From positions 14,494,576 to 14,558,575 of the forward strand of contig CM049309.1 in the NCBI GenBank assembly GCA_026874595.1: DNA of 64,000 nucleotides. The letters run 5' to 3'. The notes under the pieces are model-generated. The model made no database searches. It was given only the letters and a program-made list of their open reading frames with translations, and had not been told where the DNA came from. Within the stretch, counting starts at the first letter, position 1. The number at the start of each line of letters is the position of its first letter. The position numbers were made by a program, and so were the translations under genes. This document shows positions 59,001-64,000 of this stretch, in pieces. The stretch comes from Sipunculus nudus. Its lineage: Eukaryota; Annelida; Sipuncula; Golfingiida; Sipunculidae.

Positions 59001-62000
59001 AAACAAATATCATGAGCTCGCTGTTCAAATACTTTGAGGAATACATCAACATCACCAACATCTTGGACAATCCAAATATAACCAAATCCATAGGAATAAA
59101 TTAAATTTTTCACCTGTGTTGCCCAATTTCTTCGGCCAACTGCATCCAACTGATACAAACAGTAGTAAGGTTGTTTCACAAGCCAACTGTCTGGCATGTG
59201 TAATATTTTTATCCAATATTTTATCAATTTTATAATACAATATATTTTAACTGGAAGTCTTCCACATTCACCCAAAACAGCAGCGTTTGGTGCTGATGAA
59301 TTCAGCTTAAGCAGAAACTTGCAAAATTTAGTTTGTACTCTTTCTATATCATTACATTTGCCTCCTCCCCATATTTCACTTCCATATGTCAGTATAGGCA
59401 TTACCATTGTATCAAAGATATGAAATAGTTGAGAGATTGATGTAGATTTATAATTATTAGAATATTTCTTTATTAAACCTATTGCTTTCTGTGCTTGATT
59501 TGCCTGGTATTTGTGACATTTAGACCATTTAGCAAAACTTGAGAAAATTGTACCAAGATATTTATAAGAACTAATAGTTTCGATATTACAATTCATAAAT
59601 TTCCATTCCTAACATTTTCTCAACTTCCCACCATTCCTGAATACAACCACTTTTGTTTTTCCTAGATTCAAGTTCATGTTAAATGTTTGACAGAAACATT
59701 CTAAAGTATTTATGTGCTTTTGGAGATTCCCGACTGTGTCTGCCAACAGAACAATATCATCCGCATACATAAGCATATGGAGATTTGATGCATCTTCTGT
59801 TAAAGATATACCTTGCTACCCAGATTCATGAATCAGATTGTATAGTTCATTCATAAAAATACTAAAGAGAGTGGGACTGATCATACACCCTTGTCTGGTC
59901 TCAATCTCACATTGAAAGTAATCAGACAGGCCTGTTTCTGATAAAACACATGATTGTAGTTGAGTATACATTGAATTGATAATTTTCAGAAAGTTTCCTG
60001 TTACACCCCTTTTTTGTAAAACACACATCAATAAATTATGTCTAATGCTGTCGAAAGCCCTGGAAAAATCAACAAATAATGCATAAACTCTGCCTCGTGG
60101 TTTTGTAATGTATTTTTGTATTGTGGTCATAAGAATAAACATGTTATCAGTAGTACTACGGTTCCGCCTGAATCCTGCTTGTTCCTCCACAAGTATGTTC
60201 TCACTTTCAGCCCATTTTACCAACCTGTTATTTAATATTTTACAGAAAATTTTCCCTAAACAGTTAAATAATGAAATTCCTCTGTAGTTATTAATATCAC
60301 ACCTGTCACCATTTTTGTAAAGAGGAATAATGATTGCCTGTGCCCAGTTTTTAGGATATATTCCACAACTAAGGATTTCATTAAATAATACTACCAACAT
60401 GTCCTGAAGGTTATCAACATTATCTTTGTACAACTCTGCAACCAGCCCATCTGGTCCAGGTGCTTTGTTATTTTTCATTTCCCGTATCACCTTAGCGACA
60501 GCTTGTCACCCCAAACGTCGATTTTAGATGAACTGAAGACGATGGGGTGACAGTACAAGCTATTGGGTTGGCATCAATTCTAGTATGTGCAGATGTGCAC
60601 GCCATTTCTGACACTACTTAATTTTCATCTACTTCTCGAACTGTCATTTTCCTGATTTGAGTCAAAAAGTGACGTTATTCTGTTGGGGAAAATAATAATT
60701 ATTACATCCACGGTTGACTTACGTGTATTCGTGCAGCAGTTTTTAATTCCGAGGCTGGTTTTACTCGAAAAACTCGTCTCCACGTCTGTCAGCGGGAGAA
60801 CCATAACTTCCGGTAGGGGATTTCCAAACGGCTATGTGTAAAACTCGGAAGTCTGAAGTCGGAAGCAAGGACTTTTTTTAAAGCAATGATCAAAGCATAA
60901 TTAAAATGTACCTACATCAATGGAAAGTACCTTATTATTTTGATTGATAGAATAAGGTCTTTTCTATCATTATGTAAAATAATCAAAGTTATCCATCCGA
61001 AGTTATAAACTATTTTATGCTCGGAAATGCCAGGTTATGGTCCAAATGTGTAAAACTCGGAAGCCTGTAATGGCTAATGCACTGGTCATCATATCGTCAG
61101 CAAAGGTGTCAAGCATTTTCAGTTTCTTCAGTATCATATATTTTTCATAAACTCAATCGGTTTTGTAACATTCATGATGCTTTTTTAGCTCAGCTGACTA
61201 TAAGTCATCTGAGCTATAGTCGTGGTCCATTGTCCGTCGTCCGTCCGTCTGTCCGTCCGTCCGTCCGTCCGTCCGTCCGTCCGTAGATGTGGCACGTTTT
61301 GAAACCGTAAGACCTAGGGATCCAAAATTCAGCATATTGTTAGATGTCCCCAAGATCTCCTACCAAGCCAAAAACTGGGTCTTTGCGACTTCGTTCCTTT
61401 GAGAAATTAAGGAAAAACCTCAATTTTTTATTAAAATCCTATTTCACACTTCAGGACTGCCTAATATCAAAACCACTCATCTGTTTTTCCTCATATTTAC
61501 CATAAATATTCCTCCATATAGTTCCTATGTACATGCCAATAATTAAGTCTGTAAATTATAAATTCTGTAAGTTATGGGCCCAAACATAATGGACTTTGTA
61601 AAAAATCAGAAAAAATAATATCTCACTTAACATCAAAAATTTTGAAACTAGAGTCTATTTTCTCAAGTATATAACTATGTTTAATTAAGATTCAATTGTT
61701 TACCCAAAATTAGATCTGAATTTTGTAAATTTTTTAAGTTATTAGCATAAAAAAAAAATCAGTACCTTAAATTTTGCCCAACTTTGACCATGGCACGTTT
61801 TTTTCCTGTAAGCACCATTGATTTAATTTTCACAGCATGTAAACATAAATATTTAGTTTGTCTAAATCTGAAATTTGAAAAAGAAAGCTTGAAAATTAAG
61901 CTAGTTATTGATTTTTTTTTCTGTAGTCACTTGCTTTGATTACAGATGCAGGGTCCCACTCCAGGTCACTGGAAGTCAGCTATGCCAGGGTTTCTGATTT

Positions 62001-64000
62001 GTTACAGTCACTGGGGGAGATCCCCTGCTGTGACATGTGTACAGTTATTCTCATATCACCACCCCAATCACCCCCCCCCCCCCCCCCCCCCGCGCAAACC
62101 CAACCCGCCAAGTGTTATGCAGTAATTGTTATTGTTTTCACTGTATCTCCTAAATTGTAATGCTGTTTCCACTCCGATATGCAAAAACTTTCCTTGAAAA
62201 AATAATTCAAGGTGTAATCCAGAAGATGCAGTGTTTTGTAATGTAGCATTTTTAAAGAAATAAATTTTCTTTTAAATGATTTTAACAAATATAAATGAAC
62301 CCATCAGTATGCTTAAATTATTATAAAATATGAAGCACATTATGGATAAATAAAGACACAATTAAAAATTGTGAAATCTAAATCAAGTATTATTTTTAGA
62401 TATTTATTGTTTTGCAGATTTAAAAGATATATTTTTGTGGTAAAAAATAAATAAACATTTGTATGCATGATGTGGTGTTATCTGACAAGATTGAGATTTA
62501 TGATGATGCAATTGAGAATTATGAATCATCTTTTATATTCAAATATCTATGTTAAATTGGAAATGTATAGAAATATAAACTTAAATTAGAAAATAATTGA
62601 TGTGATAAAAAAATCAGGATTTAATACAAACATTTGTTCATTATTTTCCTGCCTCAGCAAAATTTGAGATCAGGCTTTGTTTGCCCTGTTTTATGTTGTT
62701 AATTAGCTATATTTCAACTGTATACATTTCATTAAAAAAATACATATATATTTAATAATATATATTATACAAAAAAAATAGATTCAATTGAACAAATGTG
62801 TAAACTACTGAAATGTCAACAGTTAATCGAAAAACCAACTAATGATCATGGTAATAGTACAGATCATTTGTTCACAAACTGCTCACATGCTTTAGTTTCA
62901 ACATTAGGAAACACATGGTCAGGTCACAAAATATTTTTTGCAACAATTTCTTGCTCATCAATACAAACCAATCATATAAACCAACCATGGCCTTTATTAC
63001 CTCTTCCTCTTACACTTTATCTCCATTAGATTTTTACCTTCAAGGTTAACGTCAGCTGAGCACAGTGACCCATAGGTCCCTTGTTTAATAATATATTATA
63101 TTGATATTTTATTTCATTTTGTAAAACAAGATTATTTTAAGTATTTTATGCTGTTACCCGCATTTTATGTTGGCTGAAACATGAAAAAAAAAATAAAGGT
63201 TTTGATAATATTTTATACATGTGCCCCTATAAAATCACCCTGATAATATCATAGAGACTTAAACAGAAAATTTGACAGAACCAAAAAACGTCCAGTTAAT
63301 GTTTCTACAAGTTGTTTCGAACAAAATATTTTATTTTTAATGTATAAATTGAAAAACCTTTTCCTCTTCCATTGACCAAAAATTTCATCAGGATTATGAA
63401 TCTCTTAGACTCTTATCTATTATGTAATACTTTTTATGCCAAATTATATTTTACATTTCATGGTCCGGTTGCACACATTGATTTATATATATATTATGTA
63501 AACAAAATTGTAATTTCTTATCGAGATCCTTATAATCGTACAGTAATATGAAGTTGAAGGAAGCACATTCTGGTTAGAGGCCCTTATCATGCACATATTA
63601 TAACGTTTGAGAGTGAAATCAGTTGCAAACATACTTTAATATCTTAATAAATATCCATATATTTGAAGTTGAAATGTGATGTTGAAACATCAGGAGTGAA
63701 ATTATTATAATATTAATGACGAGATTGATAAAGTTTGAAAGAAAGAGTAAAAAACTTGAAAAAGAATTTATTTTAGTTTTAAAAAAATATTTGCTTAAAT
63801 TCACAAATCGATCAGATTTTATAATAACACATGTATTAGTATGTTATATATTATCTGGACTGTTGTATCCCTTTTCTAAGATATAAATTTTAAATTTTTT
63901 TAAATATCGTTGAACTCTAACATATTGAAAGACATTTCGTTTTGCATATGATACATGTTTGTTTGTTCCAGCGATGTCCTACTGGGATATATTGAATTTT
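30783..64000 (+). CDS. Mucolipin (TRPML family cation channel), 5' part, six exons, runs off the window
   Basis: Exons 30783-30969, 44910-45115, 50070-50261, 52488-52641, 56552-56666 and 63972 to the edge join in frame with GT-AG introns, giving 294 aa so far. Vertebrate MCOLN proteins are about 550-580 aa, so the pore half lies to the right. Residues 1-62 are a Ser/Pro/Arg-rich cytosolic tail. The polybasic helix MRRRLKYFFMNPCDKW, whose counterpart binds PI(3,5)P2 in human MCOLN1, leads into S1 (KLCLQLIKVVCVTIQLVIFG). The luminal domain follows, with a cysteine pair 28 residues apart inclusive (exon 4 to exon 5) matching the conserved disulfide spacing, and sequons NGT, NDS and NKS. Mucolipins release Ca2+ and other cations from lysosomes. 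Whether it corresponds to MCOLN1, 2 or 3 cannot be decided here. Confidence 0.9.
31480..31560 (-). repeat. tRNA-like Pol III promoter relic (SINE head or tRNA pseudogene)
   Basis: On the - strand a perfect B box GGTTCGAGACC (31499-31489) lies downstream of an A-box-like TGGCGCATTGGTAGCGC (31542-31526) with a paired GCGC D stem. The anticodon and T stems do not pair well and no proper acceptor stem forms, so it is not called a functional tRNA. Confidence 0.55.
31620..31703. repeat. 84-bp inverted-repeat mini-element
   Basis: TGAGGGTTAATTTTT at the left and AAAAATTAACCCTCA at the right are reverse complements. The centre is GC-rich (CGCTTCGCGC), and a similar GC core recurs at about 31743-31756 outside it. 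Confidence 0.7.
32273..32313. repeat. (AT)n microsatellite
   Basis: About 40 bp of AT dinucleotides inside the foldback element. Confidence 0.95.
32890..33130. repeat. Tandem CTGGGCTGGCCCAG palindrome array
   Basis: About five copies of a unit of roughly 45 bp centred on CTGGGCTGGCCCAG or a variant, alternating with AGATCAAAATTTTAATCT, itself nearly palindromic. Both parts can fold on themselves. Confidence 0.75.
33339..35051 (+). mobile_element. Family 1 Helentron-like element, copy B (complete)
   Basis: The 5' end TTGTATCCGCC forms a hairpin (GTATCCG 33341-33347 with CGGATAC 33364-33370 around CAAAA/TTTTG). The 3' end has GGCGGATACA (35011-35020), the inverse of the 5' end but 31 bases inside the terminus, then the hairpin GTAGTCG-CTTGT-CGACTAC (35022-35040) and CTAG (35048-35051). 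The inverted repeat is terminal on one side and subterminal on the other, as in Helentrons. The interior has exact 280-bp periods (for example 33812, 34092, 34372). DR1 lies at 33512-33524. It is non-autonomous. Confidence 0.7.
35190..37070. other. Mucolipin intron 1, mostly unassigned
   Basis: AT-rich intron. It contains the paired palindromes at 35829-35916 (CCGGCAGTTTAG and CTGGCTGTTTAG types) and the small frame at 36317. No other feature is recognised. Confidence 0.4.
36317..36406 (+). other. Short ORF or possible orphan first exon
   Basis: Twenty-nine codons begin MAEDQNKVVDAVAGLARLFY and end in a leucine run before TAA. The patch is far richer in GC than its surroundings and looks like protein-coding N-terminal sequence. 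A donor-like ct|gtaacc overlaps the stop. It does not join in frame to mucolipin exon 2. It could be the first exon of a nested gene, a retro-copied fragment or chance. The protein is not recognised. Confidence 0.25.
37076..37265. repeat. Minisatellite of about 20 bp in mucolipin intron 1
   Basis: Repeats of GGTCACAGGCTGTGGCACAAC with variants. It gives an artefactual His/Gly-rich frame. Confidence 0.85.
37266..39290. other. Mucolipin intron 1, unassigned
   Basis: No coding or repeat structure is recognised beyond short AT-rich runs and a direct repeat of TTCTTGCCTGACACACAGT near 39073-39110. Confidence 0.4.
39290..40110 (+). repeat. Two tandem decayed units related to family 1
   Basis: The block beginning TTGGTCCAAAAATCAACTTG occurs near 39308 and 39970 and leads each time into GATAGTNTTGTCATGTACCAG and a degenerate GGTGGCGCCACC. 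The first unit is split by the MITE at 39509-39845. Confidence 0.55.
39509..39845. mobile_element. MITE of about 0.3 kb
   Basis: Inverted ends share ATGGTTCTCAGGCA (39529-39542) and TGCCTGAGAACCAT (39810-39823). The match extends outwards with AAAG(G/A)T and A-rich/GGCC sequence. The centre holds GCCCGC motifs near both arms. No coding frame. The target duplication is unclear because the outer ends are A/T-rich. Confidence 0.65.
40111..43290. other. Mucolipin intron 1, unassigned
   Basis: There is a short G run at 40171-40184 and a duplicated phrase, CCACTTACAGCAACTTGAACTG and CCACTTAGACCAACTTGAACTG, at about 42714 and 42796. No gene is seen. Confidence 0.4.
43300..43612. repeat. Tandem array of CATATGTACTTCAC
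   Basis: About a dozen copies of CATATGTACTTCACTG or CATATTGTACTTCACTG at 20-35 bp spacing. It produces artefactual overlapping frames. Confidence 0.85.
44107..44188. repeat. (CATA)n then (AT)n microsatellite
   Basis: About 25 bp of CATA units pass directly into about 55 bp of AT dinucleotides. Confidence 0.95.
44305..44450. repeat. Paired poly(C)/poly(A) tracts
   Basis: C runs at 44305-44317 and 44422-44438, each followed by an A run. They lie about 460 bp before mucolipin exon 2. Confidence 0.9.
44910..45115 (+). CDS. Mucolipin exon 2: polybasic helix and start of S1
   Basis: The acceptor is tcttttcag|ac and the donor is attcag|gtgagc. It contains CMRRRLKYFFMNPCDKWKAR and FPWKLCLQLIKVVCVTIQ, the best-matching mucolipin signature in the window. 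Confidence 0.93.
46244..47968 (+). mobile_element. Family 1 Helentron-like element, copy C (complete)
   Basis: It has the same ends as copy B: 5' hairpin from 46246, subterminal GGCGGATACA near 47928, hairpin GTAGTCG-CTTGT-CGACTAC and CTAG at 47965-47968. Units keep the 280-bp period (46711, 46991, 47271). DR1 lies at 46411-46423. It sits in mucolipin intron 2, in sense orientation. Confidence 0.7.
47969..49944. other. Mucolipin intron 2 remainder, with a GC-richer unexplained patch
   Basis: From about 48720 to 49600 the sequence is clearly less AT-rich than the rest of the intron and has overlapping frames of 96 and 121 codons on opposite strands, neither with a recognisable domain. It may be a non-coding exon or an old insertion. 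The remaining sequence shows nothing. Confidence 0.35.
49945..49997. repeat. (AT)n microsatellite
   Basis: About 52 bp of AT dinucleotides, about 70 bp before mucolipin exon 3. Confidence 0.95.
50070..50261 (+). CDS. Mucolipin exon 3: end of S1 and first luminal segment
   Basis: 64 codons, phase 0 at both ends. Starts LVIFGFTRTGHVTFLE, continues through TTFKHLYIKDW and ends FAIYTIPDFYNSLTYVQSR. The donor is tcaagg|gtaagt. The order matches the mucolipin luminal domain. Confidence 0.92.
50437..50560 (+). other. Exon-like stretch in mucolipin intron 3
   Basis: An open frame reads GPMVCTYLYLRNKTYNAGYF and continues to a second cysteine 30 residues from the first. This loosely resembles the cysteine-bounded luminal segment encoded by exons 4-5. 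A possible acceptor precedes it, but no donor in phase follows. It may be a decayed duplicate exon or chance. Confidence 0.2.
50568..51916 (+). mobile_element. Family 3 Helentron-like element
   Basis: It starts AGGGCCCCGC, continues with a short CTGTCC-rich stretch and then about eight tandem units of about 146 bp, marked by CAACAACAACATACTGCAGC and CCAATATGGCCGCCACAGCC. One unit, near 50965, is truncated. The 3' end has CGGGGTCCT (inverse of the 5' end with one mismatch), the hairpin GGTCCTC-T-GAGGACC (51883-51897) and CTAG at 51913-51916. The family 1 ends follow the same plan. No coding capacity. Confidence 0.55.
52488..52641 (+). CDS. Mucolipin exon 4: luminal domain
   Basis: Starts YYQTETLAIGPYHFSVKNGT, includes the first cysteine of the conserved pair (LCVTQYVKS) and ends KKVRG-type sequence. 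The donor is aagg-rich cagag|gtgaga. It has one N-glycosylation sequon. Confidence 0.9.
53402..56042 (+). mobile_element. Family 2 Helentron-like element, copy C (complete ends)
   Basis: The 5' hairpin TAGCTCAG (53406-53413) pairs with CTGAGCTA (53429-53436). A CCGT tract, two diverged units of about 690 bp (from about 53535 and 54222), a unique block shared with 12480-12670, and a long AT-rich stretch follow. The 3' end CAGCTGAGC, GACC-CATA-GGTC and CCTTGTT finishes at 56042. It lies in mucolipin intron 4, sense orientation. Confidence 0.65.
56552..56666 (+). CDS. Mucolipin exon 5: luminal domain
   Basis: Completes Glu and then the second cysteine (ECEELGPVREMNDSTHKYEE), ending NKSINFDG. 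The acceptor is tttgtag|aa and the donor is gatgg|gtatgt. There are two sequons. Confidence 0.88.
57830..58305 (-). repeat. Internal duplication in the LINE 3' UTR
   Basis: 57832-58010 and about 58125-58305 align over most of their length, including GTAAGTGCTGCCATCTA and GATAAGTGTATCAACT in both, offset by about 300 bp. Two tandem copies have diverged moderately. Confidence 0.7.
58568..60490 (-). pseudogene. LINE reverse transcriptase, disabled by two stop codons
   Basis: One continuous frame with two internal TAGs (59818-59816 and 59611-59609). It begins with NKAPGPDG, followed by IIPLYKNGDRCDINNYRGIS, QAGFRRNRST and FVDFSRAFDSI (RT motif A), then QGCMISPTLFSIFMNEL and the catalytic MYADD (YADD at 59767-59756) lying between the two stops. 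The C-terminal 342 codons carry TYGSEIWG and a cysteine cluster (CIFCFNQG then FHFIMECNLY) typical of LINE tails. A TGA closes the frame just upstream of 60490, where the element is truncated. It is not functional as it stands. There is no frameshift, so it is a fairly recent copy. Confidence 0.88.
60500..60560. repeat. Inverted repeat at the LINE 5' junction
   Basis: AGCTTGTCACCCCA at 60500-60513 faces TGGGGTGACAGTACAAGCT at 60543-60561, with 29 bases between. It marks the left boundary of unassigned sequence that runs to 61180 and holds two copies of GTGTAAAACTCGGAAG. Confidence 0.7.
61183..63084 (+). mobile_element. Family 2 Helentron-like element, copy D (complete ends)
   Basis: 5' hairpin TAGCTCAG (61186-61193) with CTGAGCTA (61209-61216), CCGT tract, a single long unit, a C run (62071-62091) and the 3' end TCAGCTGAGC with GACC-CATA-GGTC and CCCTTGTT. 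It is shorter than copies A and C because it has fewer internal units. It lies in mucolipin intron 5. Confidence 0.65.
63085..63971. other. End of mucolipin intron 5
   Basis: AT-rich intron sequence without recognisable features, ending in tttgttccag before exon 6. Confidence 0.5.
63972..64000 (+). CDS. Mucolipin exon 6, start only
   Basis: After tttgttccag the sequence reads GDVLLGYIEF in frame, completing a glycine codon from exon 5. It corresponds to the F-x2-LL stretch before the membrane-proximal luminal strands of mucolipins. It is cut by the window edge. Confidence 0.75.

Larger units (their letters stand above)
57613..60510 (-). mobile_element. Non-LTR retrotransposon (LINE), 5'-truncated, with 3' UTR and TTA-rich tail
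   Basis: Read on the - strand: a reverse-transcriptase frame from about 60505 to 58568, then about 0.9 kb of 3' UTR ending in GGCCGGAGGCC text and a (TTA)n tail at about 57620-57640. The 5' part (endonuclease and any ORF1) is missing. The order of motifs is typical of LINEs. The exact clade is not resolved, but the C-terminal cysteine-rich region suggests the broad jockey/CR1-like group. Confidence 0.8.

Overview
This is a window of eukaryotic nuclear DNA, most likely from a mollusc or another lophotrochozoan. It is AT-rich, and two animal genes on the + strand are split by GT-AG introns of up to about 14 kb that are packed with transposon relics. Nothing suggests bacterial origin: there are no operons or Shine-Dalgarno-led reading frames. 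The mollusc assignment is an inference from repeat style (non-autonomous elements with internal tandem arrays, as known from bivalves) and is not proven by the genes.

Gene 1 (5839-19486) is a complete seven-exon GPATCH4 orthologue, a nucleolar G-patch protein predicted at 323 aa. All six splice junctions are GT-AG and keep frame. Intron 2 (8.8 kb) is almost wholly repeats, and introns 3 and 5 carry 23-bp and 85-bp tandem arrays. Gene 2 begins at 30783 and runs off the right end. It is a mucolipin (TRPML/MCOLN) lysosomal cation channel. Six exons cover the cytosolic N-terminus, the polybasic lipid-binding helix, S1 and most of the luminal domain, and the pore lies beyond 64000. The first coding exon was recognised because it splices in phase to the exon at 44910. 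Its 5' region has an inverted repeat, an imperfect DR1 site and an upstream ORF that overlaps the start codon.

The rest is repeats. 883-5143 is a large inverted-repeat element whose arms carry TGACGTCA motifs. Three dispersed families share one layout: a hairpin or inverted-repeat start, internal tandem units, the same inverted repeat again just inside the 3' end, then a short 3' hairpin. This is the layout of Helentron-associated (HINE/pearl-like) non-autonomous elements. Family 1 is at 22883-24563, 33339-35051 and 46244-47968, with 280-bp units around a GGTGGCGCCACC palindrome. Family 2 is at 6506-15036, 20765-24883, 53402-56042 and 61183-63084. Family 3 is at 50568-51916. All recognised copies lie in the + orientation, the sense direction of both genes. 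Families 1 and 2 carry direct repeats of nuclear-receptor half-sites. Other elements are a 5'-truncated LINE on the - strand (57613-60510), a foldback element with nested family 1 (31222-35187), a MITE (39509-39845), a tRNA-like Pol III relic (31480-31560) and several microsatellites.

The two genes are not obviously functionally linked (nucleolar RNA biology versus lysosomal ion flux). They are neighbours on one strand separated by about 11 kb of repeats.
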